A model generated the notes under the pieces. It had not been told where the DNA came from and did not search any database. It worked only from the letters and a program-made list of their open reading frames with translations. Shown here in pieces: positions 28,428 to 35,796 of a stretch of 64,000 nucleotides of DNA. A program made the position numbers and the translations under genes. Source of the DNA: Mesorhizobium sp. Pch-S. GTDB taxonomy: Bacteria > Pseudomonadota > Alphaproteobacteria > Rhizobiales > Rhizobiaceae. The stretch covers positions 5,789,501 through 5,853,500 of the forward strand of contig NZ_CP029562.1 in assembly GCF_004136315.1 (NCBI RefSeq), read 5' to 3'. Every line of letters begins with the position of its first letter. Positions within the stretch are counted from its first letter, which is position 1.

Positions 28428-29309
28428 ATGGTTGCTCTGAATCGCATTCCCCTGAACGGCCTGCGTGCCATCGAAGTGGCGGGCCGCCTCGGCTCGCTGG
28501 CAAAGGCGGCCGAGGAGATGGGCATCAGCGTTGGCGCGGTCAGCCAGCATGTCATCCGAACCGAGAAGCTGCTTGGGCGTCCGGTTTTCGAGCGCACAGC
28601 GCGTGGCCTGACACCGACGCCGTTCGGCGCACGGATGCTGGCCTCGCTGGAGCCGGCGTTCCGTTCTATCGCGCAGGCGCTGGATCAGGCCGGCGCGACC
28701 GATCGTACGGTGCTGGCTGTCACCACCACGCCTGTCTTCGCCACCCGATGGCTGGTGCCGCGGCTCAGCGCATTTCAGCGGAAGCGACCCGAAATCCAGG
28801 TGCGTATCGAAACCGGGCTCACATTGACCGACCTCGATCGGTCCGATCTCGATGTCGCACTGCGCATGGGCCGGGGCACGTGGCCGGGCACCCGTGCGGA
28901 ATTGCTTTTGCGGCAGCGCATCTTTCCGGTCTGCGCCCCGGCGCTCGCCGCAAATCTGAGGACGCCGGCCGATCTGAAATCGGCCCCGGTGATCCGCTAT
29001 CCTGCCATGGAGAACTGGACGGACTGGCTGGCCCCGCATGACATGGCCGAGGCCGATCTGCCGCAAGGGTTGAGTTTCTCCGACGCATCCCTGTCGCTCG
29101 AGGCGGCAACGGCCGGGCTCGGCGTGATGATCGCCTGGCAGGCGATCGCTGCCGACGCACTTGCGGATGGCAGGCTGGTCAAGCCGTTCGGGTGGGAGGT
29201 CGAGACCGGAATCGACCTCTGGTTCGTCGCGTCCGCGGCCCATGCCAACGATGCCAAGATCGTTGCCTTCAAGCGATGGCTGAAAAGCGAATTGGCGGGG
29301 CAGGAATGA
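28428..29309 (+). CDS. LysR-family regulator, GcvA-like
   Basis: 293 residues. LGSLAKAAEEMGISVGAVSQHVIRTE is the helix-turn-helix, and RPVFERTARGLTPTPFG and TRWLVPRLSAFQRKRPEIQVRI are typical of the GcvA/AmpR subgroup. The start lies 97 bases from the divergent epoxide hydrolase start. Confidence 0.88.
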   Translation: MVALNRIPLNGLRAIEVAGRLGSLAKAAEEMGISVGAVSQHVIRTEKLLGRPVFERTARGLTPTPFGARMLASLEPAFRSIAQALDQAGATDRTVLAVTTTPVFATRWLVPRLSAFQRKRPEIQVRIETGLTLTDLDRSDLDVALRMGRGTWPGTRAELLLRQRIFPVCAPALAANLRTPADLKSAPVIRYPAMENWTDWLAPHDMAEADLPQGLSFSDASLSLEAATAGLGVMIAWQAIAADALADGRLVKPFGWEVETGIDLWFVASAAHANDAKIVAFKRWLKSELAGQE

Positions 29310-29376
29310 TGATGCGGTTGCCGATGTTTTCGCCGGTCGCTCCCCCGGATCCCGCTTGACGCCGATCGTTCTTAGC

Positions 29377-29997
29377 CTAGACGCCAGCGGTGCGATCCTC
29401 ACGCAGAGAAGCGATCCATCCATGGCCGGGATGCATTGCCTCAAGCCAGCCGGTCAGGTCAGCTCTCTCCCCAGCATCGAGGCGGGGCAGCGCGGTACGA
29501 AAATCGAGATCATCCTTTTCCCGACGGTGCTTCGCCTTGAACAGCAGCACGATGGCCGGCGCCAGATAGGCAATTCCGGTGGAGTTCCTGCGGATCGCCG
29601 CAGTCCTCGGCACCCGGATCGCGGGTTCCCGTTTGTAGATCCAGAAATCAGGCGTTCCCCGCTCGATCATCATGTCCACGCGCCAGAAACCCGCGGTCAT
29701 GTCGGCTCCCCAAAGCTGCCAGAGATCAGTGGCAAGTGCTGTCTTGGCAGGATGATGCGTCAGGTTACCGTCACGGGCGGCAAAGAATTCCAGATCCGAC
29801 AGGAGATCGCGACAACGTCCGACCTGGTCCGGCAGAACAGCAAACTCCAGATCCTCGTGTTCGCGGGTAAGACGCCCATGCCACAGGTCCAGGGCCCAGC
29901 CGCCAACCACATACCAACTGGGATCATCGTGCCCAAGCCGAGAAGCCAGATCCTGTGGCGACCATGGTTCCCAGGCATCTTCTGGAATAGGTTTCAT
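29377..29997 (-). CDS. Nucleotidyltransferase-fold protein (aminoglycoside adenylyltransferase-like)
   Basis: 206 residues from the ATG at 29997. WYVVGGWALDLWHGRLTREHEDLEFAV is the nucleotidyltransferase GG(W)-x-D motif with the paired acidic residues, and FWRVDMMIE supplies the third acidic position. The family includes AadB-type enzymes, but rhizobial members have no proven resistance role. It lies between the LysR gene and tRNA-Ser. Confidence 0.7.
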   Translation of the reverse strand: MKPIPEDAWEPWSPQDLASRLGHDDPSWYVVGGWALDLWHGRLTREHEDLEFAVLPDQVGRCRDLLSDLEFFAARDGNLTHHPAKTALATDLWQLWGADMTAGFWRVDMMIERGTPDFWIYKREPAIRVPRTAAIRRNSTGIAYLAPAIVLLFKAKHRREKDDLDFRTALPRLDAGERADLTGWLEAMHPGHGWIASLREDRTAGV

Positions 29998-30026
29998 GCC
30001 GACACTTGCATCGATTGTCGGGAAAG

Positions 30027-30116
30027 TGGCGGAGGGAGTGGGATTCGAACCCACGGTGACATCGCTGCCACGCCGGTTTTCAAGACCGGTGCCTTAAACC
30101 GCTCGGCCATCCCTCC
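30027..30116 (-). tRNA. tRNA-Ser (anticodon UGA), prophage integration site
   Basis: The complement reads GGAGGGATGGCCGAGCGGTT at the 5' end, an anticodon loop CTTGAAA within CCGGT/ACCGG (anticodon TGA), a short variable arm, the T-arm GTGGGTTCGAATCCCAC, and acceptor TCCCTCC plus G and encoded CCA at 30027-30029. The class II variable arm and G-discriminator are typical of tRNA-Ser. Its 5' half is the phage att core, and everything upstream of it is phage DNA. Confidence 0.97.
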
Positions 30117-30117
30117 A
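30078..30117. repeat. attL core, 40 bp
   Basis: Starts TTTCAAGACCGGTGCC and ends CGGCCATCCCTCCA on the plus strand, covering the tRNA from the anticodon loop to its 5' end plus one base. It is identical to 59565-59604. Confidence 0.95.
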
Positions 30118-30170
30118 AATAGTTGAGTTCAAAGCACTTTTTGCCTTTCTGCGGTTTGCTCAAAAGGCCG

Positions 30171-30180
30171 TTTGCTACGC
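30171..30180. promoter_or_regulatory. Candidate integrase arm-type site, left end
   Basis: TTTGCTACGC lies 53 bases inside attL and recurs near attR at 59425-59434, with a variant at 59437-59446. Matching motifs just inside both ends suggest integrase arm-binding sites. Confidence 0.45.
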
Positions 30181-30189
30181 ACTTTGCAA

Positions 30190-31356
30190 CTATTTAGCTT
30201 TTCGACTTGCGCTTATAGCGGCCTGCAACGCGGCGTCAACTTGCTCGGCAGCATCTGCTTGCATTCCTGGCATGACATGCGAATAAAGATCGAGCGTGAT
30301 GCCGATCGTGGAATGCCCCAGACGTTCACTGGCCACTTTCGGATGAACGCCGGCAGCAAGCATCTGCGATGCGTGGGTGTGTCGAAGATCGTGGAAACGG
30401 ATACGCGGCAGCGAGGTCTTGCCCACGATGCGCACCCACTCATGCGTCAAGGAACGCGGCTGGATCGGCTGCCCGTCATACTGCGCGACGACGAAACTGT
30501 CCCCATCTGGACGAACACCTAGCCGTAGCTGCTCCTCTGCTTGTCTGACGCGATGGGCGCGCAATTCCGCCAGCACGGTTGACGATAGCGCTACGGTGCG
30601 TGCACGGCCTGATTTCGGTTCTTTGTACCTAACGCCGTCCTTTGTCTGTTCAGCGCTCTCCACAATTGAAAGTGCCTTCAAGTTGTCGCTGACATTACGC
30701 CAGCGAAGCGCCAGGATCTCCCCTCGACGCAAGCCGCACATGACGGCAAGCACAGTGGGGATAAACATGCGCGTCGGCCGAATTGCCTCCAGTAGCTCGG
30801 CAGTCTGTGCGGCGTCATAGGCGAGCATCTTCTTGCGCTCGACCTTCGGCGGCGTGGTTGCATTCGCTGGGTTCTTGCTGAGCCGTTCCCAGGTCACAGC
30901 CTGTCCCAGGGCTTTGATAAGCACTCGACGGGCATGGTGGACGGTCCGGGGTGAAAGACCGCCCTCCCCGTCCCTGCGGCCAGCTGTGAGCATCGTAGTA
31001 AGCGCGGTGTCGATCCGATCAGTCTTAAGCTTCGAGAGGATCACGTCCCCGATCTGCGGCGCGATGGTCTTCCGGCAAATCTCGGTGTAGCGCTCAAGCG
31101 TCTTTGGAGCGACGGACGGACCAACGAAGGCCAGCCATTCGTCTAGGAACTGCGCCACGGTCTGCTTGGATGGTGCCACATAGTTGCCGGCTTCAAGCTC
31201 GGCAATCAACCGCGCGCATTCGCTGTCAGCCTGCCGCTTCGTGCCTTTGAAGCTGTGCCATTTGCGTTTCTTCTTGCCGGTTTTCGGATCGCGTTCTCCG
31301 ACATCAAGCACGATGGCCCAATGGCCGGGGCTCCGCTCGCGGACGTGACCTTTCAT
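30190..31356 (-). CDS. int: Tyrosine-recombinase phage integrase
   Basis: 388 residues. An N-terminal Arm-DNA-binding segment (KRKWHSFKGTKRQADSECARL), a SAM-like core-binding domain (about 60-160) and the catalytic domain are present. CGLRRGEILALRW holds the first Arg, HDLRHTHASQML the H-x-x-R pair, and LGHSTIGITLDLYSHVM the His and nucleophilic Tyr. It reads toward attL, ending 73 bases from the core, as in most tRNA-targeting prophages. Its ATG overlaps the upstream gene stop by 4 bases. Confidence 0.95.
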   Translation of the reverse strand: MKGHVRERSPGHWAIVLDVGERDPKTGKKKRKWHSFKGTKRQADSECARLIAELEAGNYVAPSKQTVAQFLDEWLAFVGPSVAPKTLERYTEICRKTIAPQIGDVILSKLKTDRIDTALTTMLTAGRRDGEGGLSPRTVHHARRVLIKALGQAVTWERLSKNPANATTPPKVERKKMLAYDAAQTAELLEAIRPTRMFIPTVLAVMCGLRRGEILALRWRNVSDNLKALSIVESAEQTKDGVRYKEPKSGRARTVALSSTVLAELRAHRVRQAEEQLRLGVRPDGDSFVVAQYDGQPIQPRSLTHEWVRIVGKTSLPRIRFHDLRHTHASQMLAAGVHPKVASERLGHSTIGITLDLYSHVMPGMQADAAEQVDAALQAAISASRKAK

Positions 31357-31814
31357 TGGTCCTTTTCCTCCATCCCAGAGATCATGCCCTCCAGCTCGCT
31401 CCGCTTCTCATCAGCAAGGCGCATGGCCTCCTTTAGATCGCCTCCCCTGGCGAGCGCCCACGTCTCAAGCCGCGCCACTTGCGCCCGATGCATCAGGATA
31501 TTGGTTCGCCTATAGAGCTTTCGGTATTCGTCTTTCAGGAATTCCACTTCATCGGTTTGGTCTCCTGATTTGTTGCGTTCTTTCCATGCTGCGGTTGTCG
31601 ACTTCATCGCCTCCGCGACTTTTCGGAGCGCGCTCATCAGTTCCTTTTCCTGATCCTCGTAACGCATCGCGATCTGGCATAGACGCCGGATCGCCTCCGA
31701 TCTGTTCGGCACGCGATGTCTGAATTGCCAATCGTCGATCGCCCCAATTTCGTCTTTGGTGATGACCATCTGGAGGCGGATGCTCTCACTGTCGCCGAGC
31801 TTTGGTCGTGCCAT
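31353..31814 (-). CDS. Phage control protein with ribbon-helix-helix-like N-terminus
   Basis: 153 residues from the ATG at 31814, with GGAG about 10 bases upstream. Residues 1-50 (SIRLQMVITKDEIGAIDDWQFRHRVPNRSEAIRRLCQIAM) have the strand-helix-turn-helix pattern with N-RSEAIRRL seen in Arc/CopG-type regulators. The rest is charged and helical, likely coiled coil. It is translated with the integrase (ATGA overlap) and may control integration or lysogeny. No CI-like repressor is present elsewhere, so this is a candidate. Confidence 0.65.
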   Translation of the reverse strand: MARPKLGDSESIRLQMVITKDEIGAIDDWQFRHRVPNRSEAIRRLCQIAMRYEDQEKELMSALRKVAEAMKSTTAAWKERNKSGDQTDEVEFLKDEYRKLYRRTNILMHRAQVARLETWALARGGDLKEAMRLADEKRSELEGMISGMEEKDQ

Positions 31815-31844
31815 TCGGGGATAACTCCACTTTTCATGGCAAAA

Positions 31845-31901
31845 ATACACACGAAACCTTGCGCGTCAATCTGGCGCGGGATAAATAGGTATTGTGTGTA
31901 T
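31845..31901. promoter_or_regulatory. Early control region with inverted repeat ATACACAC/GTGTGTAT
   Basis: Between the divergent integrase operon and early operon, ATACACAC (31845-31852) is repeated in inverse at 31894-31901. Between them, TTGCGC (31859-31864) and TAAATA about 17 bases on could be a rightward promoter. The layout suits a dyad operator for the ribbon-helix-helix or excisionase-like protein. Confidence 0.45.
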
Positions 31902-31929
31902 GATTGGCATGAACGAAAGGAGAAACATC

Positions 31930-32139
31930 TTGACGCTGGATGAAGCACTATCCCGCCCGACCATTTCCGTTGTGGATGCCGGAGCGATTTTTTTCGGCCT
32001 TGCCCGCAACGCCAGCTATGACGCCGCCAAGAGCGGCGACATTCCGACCATCAGGATAGGAGGTCGCGTCTTGGTCCCTGTGGCACCTTTGGCCGAAAGC
32101 CTCGGGCTCAAGACTACATTCGGAAGGGCTGCGGCATGA
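31930..32139 (+). CDS. Excisionase-like helix-turn-helix protein
   Basis: 69 residues from a TTG at 31930 behind AAAGGAG with seven-base spacing (a GTG at 31894 or ATG at 31909 would lengthen it). VVDAGAIFFGLARNASYDAAKSGDIPTIRIGGRVLVPVAPL has the winged-helix pattern of MerR/Xis/AlpA DNA-binding proteins. It is first in the rightward early operon and is the natural partner of the integrase. Confidence 0.65.
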   Translation: MTLDEALSRPTISVVDAGAIFFGLARNASYDAAKSGDIPTIRIGGRVLVPVAPLAESLGLKTTFGRAAA

Positions 32140-32372
32140 GCAAGCTGTTCTTCAAAGTGTCCTGGCAACACAACATTGACCGTTACCGCGACTTGCAGAA
32201 ACTGGCTCGAAAAGCCGGCATGTCCCTTCAGGTTAAGAACGTGAGCCGGACCCGCGGCATACCCGTCTTCCTGTTTTTCCTCACCGAGCCGGGCAAGAAC
32301 GGCCAGCCCTTTCACAGTCTCGAAGATGCAGCTTCGGCGCTCAATGCGATGGCAGGCATGGGGAAGGTCTAA
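32136..32372 (+). CDS. Phage early protein, unknown function
   Basis: 78 residues, ATG overlapping the previous stop by 4 bases. It is basic, with a predicted alpha-beta mix and a C-terminal FHSLEDAASALNAMA helix. I do not recognise a family. The coupling and operon position support expression. Confidence 0.6.
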   Translation: MSKLFFKVSWQHNIDRYRDLQKLARKAGMSLQVKNVSRTRGIPVFLFFLTEPGKNGQPFHSLEDAASALNAMAGMGKV

Positions 32373-32507
32373 ATGCGGTTACTCCTCGCCCTCCTCTGCT
32401 TCTATCACGCTTGGCGTGCCCGCCAGCACTCATCGGCCTATCGCCGACACATGGAGCGCCGGCAGGCGATCCTCCTCCGCACGTCGTACCCGGAGAAATC
32501 TGCATGA
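32373..32507 (+). CDS. Small basic phage protein, 44 residues
   Basis: Starts at the base after the previous TAA and ends in an ATGA overlap with the replication gene. It reads MRLLLALLCFYHAWRARQHS onward, with a short hydrophobic N-terminus and an Arg-rich tail. Exact head-to-tail packing is the main support; function is unknown. Confidence 0.5.
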   Translation: MRLLLALLCFYHAWRARQHSSAYRRHMERRQAILLRTSYPEKSA

Positions 32508-33262
32508 GAGCTTTTGCAGCCGTGCCCCCGACGGTCTGGCAAACCGACATTAAAAAGCTTCGTGGTGAGCCCGAAGCGGTGGCGGTCTACTTCCACCTCC
32601 TAACCAGCCCGCACACGAATATGATCGGCATGTACCCGCTCGATCTCCAATATGTAGCGATCGACTTAGGGAGCCCCTTGGAAGGGGCTTCGAAGGGGCT
32701 TCGAAGGGTCTGCGAGGCAGGTTTAGCCACCTATGACGAAGTCAACGAGATCGTTTGGGTTCACGACATGGCAATCTCGCAGGTGGCGCCCCGCCTGAGC
32801 CCGAAAGACAACCGAGTGCAGGCTGTCGCCAAACTACTCGCAACCCTTCCTATCTGCCCGATAACATTGAGTTTTTACACTCGATATCGTGATGTGTTTC
32901 ACCTTCGGGATGCCCTCGTTTTGGAGGATTTCGAACGCGCATCCCGAAGCCCCTTCGAAGCCCCTTCGGAGCCCCTTCGAAGCAAGGAGAAGGAAAAGGA
33001 ACAGGACAAGGACCCAGGACAAGGAAAGGAAAAGTTGGGCTCTGAGGGTGAAGAACTTGGCGCTACGCGCGTGAGTGATGAAAGAGAGGATCCGTACGAG
33101 CCGAGATCGTCCATCGAAGACGGAAGACGGTTTCTCATCGGTATCGGCGTTCCTGTGTCACGAATGGAGACGGCGCTCCAACGACTGATGCGAGGTGCGC
33201 TCTTCCCGTGCGATGTCGATGAATGGAAGCATGAGGCTGTGGCAATGCGAGGTGCGGCATGA
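32504..33262 (+). CDS. Phage replication initiator-like protein
   Basis: 252 residues. The N-terminal part (VWQTDIKKLRGEPEAVAVYFHLLTSPHTNMIGMYPL) resembles phage replisome organisers that carry winged-helix DNA-binding domains. A charged linker (KEKEKEQDKDPGQGKEK) then leads to a C-terminal helical domain, possibly the helicase-loader contact. Two clusters of 11-bp palindromic units lie inside the gene and encode SPLEGASKGLRR and RSPFEAPSEPLRS. The layout recalls lambda O, where the origin lies in the initiator gene. Confidence 0.65.
   Translation: MRAFAAVPPTVWQTDIKKLRGEPEAVAVYFHLLTSPHTNMIGMYPLDLQYVAIDLGSPLEGASKGLRRVCEAGLATYDEVNEIVWVHDMAISQVAPRLSPKDNRVQAVAKLLATLPICPITLSFYTRYRDVFHLRDALVLEDFERASRSPFEAPSEPLRSKEKEKEQDKDPGQGKEKLGSEGEELGATRVSDEREDPYEPRSSIEDGRRFLIGIGVPVSRMETALQRLMRGALFPCDVDEWKHEAVAMRGAA
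32671..32713. repeat. Iteron-like cluster A in the replication gene
   Basis: Four adjoining units: GAGCCCCTTG (32671-32680), GAAGGGGCTTC (32681-32691), GAAGGGGCTTC (32692-32702) and GAAGGGTCTGC (32703-32713). Each unit is a small GAAG/CTTC hairpin. Confidence 0.6.
32946..32989. repeat. Iteron-like cluster B, inverted relative to cluster A
   Basis: GAAGCCCCTTC (32946-32956), GAAGCCCCTTC (32957-32967), GGAGCCCCTTC (32968-32978) and a decayed fourth unit. The unit is the reverse complement of the cluster A unit, so the two clusters could pair or bind the same protein in opposite orientations. The interval between them includes an AT-rich stretch near 32860-32900. Confidence 0.6.
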
Positions 33263-33423
33263 CCAAGCAACTTGAACTGTTCGCCTGGGCGGATGCTCGA
33301 CCATCAAACGTAATCGATGCGGTACCCGCTCTTATCCGCAAGGCTGCGATCGAAACGATGTATGCACCGCCTCGCCCCAAGGACACGGGCGACGTCATCT
33401 CCTTAACTCCGAGGGCCGCATGA
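33259..33423 (+). CDS. Small phage protein, 54 residues
   Basis: ATGA overlap with the replication gene and ATGA overlap with the next gene. It starts MTKQLELFAWADARPSNVID. No family recognised; overlap chaining is the evidence. Confidence 0.55.
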   Translation: MTKQLELFAWADARPSNVIDAVPALIRKAAIETMYAPPRPKDTGDVISLTPRAA

Positions 33424-33584
33424 GCGAAGCCATCCAGAAGGCGGCTAAGTGGCTTGCCGAAACGCCAGAACGCCAGCGACCACGGCACTTGCTGGCCCAC
33501 CTGCAGCATGAGTTCGGACTGACGGCCGCCCAGGCCGTCGCGGCAATCCGAGAAGCGAACTTAATCCGAGCGAGGGCACATTGA
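33420..33584 (+). CDS. Small helical phage protein, 54 residues
   Basis: Starts MSEAIQKAAKWLAETPERQR and continues with an amphipathic LTAAQAVAAIREANLIRARA helix pattern that could be helix-turn-helix-like. It overlaps both neighbours (ATGA and TGATG), so all are translated as a chain. Confidence 0.55.
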   Translation: MSEAIQKAAKWLAETPERQRPRHLLAHLQHEFGLTAAQAVAAIREANLIRARAH

Positions 33585-33778
33585 TGATCGGTGATGACGA
33601 CATCCCGGAAGACGTGAAGCGCGGTGTTGAAAAAGCGCTGTTCGGCAATCGAACAGGCTATCCGACCGTTTCAGTGAAAAAGAAATACCGATTTCCGGGG
33701 CCGAGCGAGCGTCAGTTGCGTGAGCGCCAAGACGCGCAGATGTCGGTCTATCAGGTGAAAGACCGAGGTGACGATTGA
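33584..33778 (+). CDS. Small phage protein, 64 residues
   Basis: Starts MIGDDDIPEDVKRGVEKALF at the ATG overlapping the preceding TGA and contains a basic VSVKKKYRFPGPSERQLRER stretch. No family recognised. Confidence 0.55.
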   Translation: MIGDDDIPEDVKRGVEKALFGNRTGYPTVSVKKKYRFPGPSERQLRERQDAQMSVYQVKDRGDD

Positions 33779-34203
33779 GCACCAGCCGGAAAGGCAAACT
33801 CGACGCCCTGCTCGACGGCCTGGGCATAAAGCTGGTGCCGGTCAATCGCCGACGCCGAGCTGCGCAGAGCCATGCCCGAGCCACGATGCACGAGATCTGC
33901 AACCAGTATGACGAAGGCCATCTGACATTCGTCCTTCGCTGCATCAAGCAGACGAAGAACAATCGCGATGAGCTTTGGTCGGAAACGATTGGCGCAATCT
34001 CCGACATTCTCGCACAGCGGCAGGACTGGGCCATGGAGCGCGCTGGAGCAGTCCTTGAGGCCTTCGACCAAATCCCCCTCGGGGTGTTGCGTGGTGAAGC
34101 CGTAGCCCGTCGCCCTTGGCCTGTACGGGCCACACTCCGAACACTTATCTACAAACGCCTGGAGGCCATCCTTGACGAACCGGAACAGCGCCTTGCCGTC
34201 TAA
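33775..34203 (+). CDS. Phage early protein, unknown function, 142 residues
   Basis: Start is a TTG sharing TTGA with the previous stop. It has a basic N-terminus (RKGKLDALLDGLGIKLVPVNRRRR) and a helical body (TFVLRCIKQTKNNRDELWSETIGAISDIL). It overlaps the next gene by 32 bases. Function unknown; probably DNA-associated by charge. Confidence 0.65.
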   Translation: MSTSRKGKLDALLDGLGIKLVPVNRRRRAAQSHARATMHEICNQYDEGHLTFVLRCIKQTKNNRDELWSETIGAISDILAQRQDWAMERAGAVLEAFDQIPLGVLRGEAVARRPWPVRATLRTLIYKRLEAILDEPEQRLAV

Positions 34204-34813
34204 GCCAATCGACTATGCCCTCGAGGCGGCCCTCGCCGATTTAATCTGGATCGTGAAAGGCCGTTTCGTTGAAGCGGCCGACACGATCGCCAACATGGAC
34301 GTTGGGCAGCTTCGGCCATCTAAGGCCCGCTCGCTCTGGCCGGCGTATCAGGTCGACAATGTTGGCGGCCATCATCCCGGCTACGGCATCAATGGCAGCA
34401 ACGTGCAGTACCGTCCTTCAAGCATCACGATATCGCGCGCCGAGGAAGTCATGTACGGTTGGCTGCTCGACTATGTCGACGGCGACGATGCCCGGAGGTT
34501 GCTCGGTCAGTGGGCCGCATGCCAGGCAACGCCGCGGCTGGCCGGATCATTCCGGGCCTTTTGCAAGAAAAGTGGCCTGTCGCGTAGTACAGCAGAGCGC
34601 CGTGTAGACGGTGCGTTCAAAGCTGTTGCGGCCGCAATCCTTAAAAACGCTCAATCGTTACAAGGCCCTAGCTGGTCCAGGGTGATGCCAATGATGCCGA
34701 ATTCGCGTATTGATCCGGGCAAGATGGCGACGGTCACGCGGTGGATGGCGCCCGATGCAAAGCCGAGGCACATTCCAGAGATGCTTGAGCCTTTACGAGG
34801 AGAGGCAGCATAG
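34172..34813 (+). CDS. Phage protein, possibly DUF6362-like, with helix-turn-helix segment
   Basis: 213 residues from a TTG at 34172 behind GGAGG. RPSKARSLWPAYQVD at about residue 50 and the C-terminal AFCKKSGLSRSTAERRVDGAFKAVAAAIL helix-turn-helix-like segment suggest a DNA-binding late regulator. I am not certain of the family. Confidence 0.6.
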   Translation: MTNRNSALPSKPIDYALEAALADLIWIVKGRFVEAADTIANMDVGQLRPSKARSLWPAYQVDNVGGHHPGYGINGSNVQYRPSSITISRAEEVMYGWLLDYVDGDDARRLLGQWAACQATPRLAGSFRAFCKKSGLSRSTAERRVDGAFKAVAAAILKNAQSLQGPSWSRVMPMMPNSRIDPGKMATVTRWMAPDAKPRHIPEMLEPLRGEAA

Positions 34814-34936
34814 CGCTCGCTCCTCAAGAGCCGAGCGCCGAAGTTCGTTCCGCCAGGCTCGCCAGCTTTTTGACGAAGTCCTGCGTTCCAAGAGGCTGCA
34901 AGGTCAGGTCCGCGAGAGCGGACAGAGTTGTGAGGC

Positions 34937-35063
34937 GATGCAGTGGCTGAGTGGTCTAAAGCTGAAGCCCGAAATGATAAGGGCCTGACCGTCTAGTTTC
35001 CTGGGCTGGCGACGGATAGCCAATAGCTTCGGGAACCGTGGGTTCAAATCCCTACCTGCATCG
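34937..35063 (+). ncRNA. tRNA-like element with a 50-nt insertion in the anticodon arm
   Basis: Acceptor stem GATGCAG (34937-34943) pairs with CTGCATC (35056-35062), and the pairing extends outward to a perfect 12-bp inverted repeat. A canonical D-arm follows: GCT, loop GAGTGGTCTAA, AGC (34946-34962). The T-arm is GTGGG/CCTAC around TTCAAATC (35038-35055), one base longer than normal. The anticodon stem GAAGC (34964-34968) finds its partner GCTTC only at 35026-35030; the loop CCGAAAT would place GAA as anticodon. No CCA is encoded. It may be a decayed or interrupted tRNA, or a tRNA mimic. Confidence 0.45.
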
Positions 35064-35146
35064 CCTCGCTACTCGCAGATATCGATCTTCAACCGGCTGA
35101 GTTTTTCGGCCCGTTGCATTGCCGCACCTTCACAAAGGACACCAGC

Positions 35147-35419
35147 ATGAAACGCAGGTCATTCCTCGCGATGCTCGGCTTTGCGCCAATCGCAGGCGCT
35201 GCCACCGTGCAGGCTGTTGCAGCCAAACCTTCGCCGTCGGAACTTCTGATCGACGCCACGGGTGCGAACAGCCAGCTTGCCATCGACCTCGAAGCGCTGA
35301 ATGCAGACGCCAGTCGCTTCCTTGAGTGGACGTCCGAAGGGATGCGCCTCACCGTGGCAAGGATCGACGGTGTGCGCCCCTATCTCTTCGACGCCGATGG
35401 GCGGTGCCTGAACCCGTGA
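35147..35419 (+). CDS. Small exported phage protein with Tat-like signal
   Basis: 90 residues starting MKRRSFLAMLGFAPIAGAA, a twin-arginine-like signal with an Ala-rich cleavage region. AAGGA lies seven bases before the ATG. The mature part is acidic. It ends in a GTGA overlap with the HNH gene. A gene with a similar signal lies at 58940 at the other end of the prophage. Confidence 0.6.
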   Translation: MKRRSFLAMLGFAPIAGAATVQAVAAKPSPSELLIDATGANSQLAIDLEALNADASRFLEWTSEGMRLTVARIDGVRPYLFDADGRCLNP

Positions 35420-35796
35420 GCACGAAGCTCAAGACCCTTGGCCAGCGTGTCGGCACGGTAAGCTCACGCTTCGCCAGCCAGGCACACGACGGCAAGGAAC
35501 GCGACAGGCAGCGCCAGCAGACCAGCGAATGGCGCGCCTGGTACAAGACGGCCAGATGGCAGAAGCTTCGCCGCAAGGTGCTCAAGCGCGACTTCTACAC
35601 CTGCCAGCGCACTGGAGTGCTGCTCATCGGCAAGCACCCGGCGCCCAACAGCCCAGTGGTCGACCACAAGAAGGCGCACCGCGGCAACCCGGAATTGTTC
35701 TGGGATGAGAAGAACCTACACGCGGTGAGCAAGGCCTACCACGACAGCACAAAGCAGGCCGAGGAAGCCAAGGACATCAAGGGAGTTTGGTACTGA
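35416..35796 (+). CDS. HNH endonuclease
   Basis: 126 residues from a GTG sharing GTGA with the previous stop. A basic helix (RWQKLRRKVLKRDFYTCQRTG) leads to SPVVDHKKAHRGN and NLHAVSKAYHD, the H-N-H metal-finger core. Phage HNH proteins next to terminase help cut and package DNA, and that is the likely role here. Confidence 0.85.
   Translation: MSTKLKTLGQRVGTVSSRFASQAHDGKERDRQRQQTSEWRAWYKTARWQKLRRKVLKRDFYTCQRTGVLLIGKHPAPNSPVVDHKKAHRGNPELFWDEKNLHAVSKAYHDSTKQAEEAKDIKGVWY

Noticed and set aside
27788..29041. 417-codon plus-strand frame over the epoxide hydrolase and LysR genes
   Set aside because: It crosses the divergent promoter and two genes with clear domains.
34710..34988. 92-codon plus-strand frame overlapping the end of the 34172 gene and running into the tRNA-like element
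   Set aside because: Arg/Ser-rich composition, no ribosome site, and it conflicts with the paired stem at 34937-34943. A real short C-terminal segment cannot be wholly excluded.
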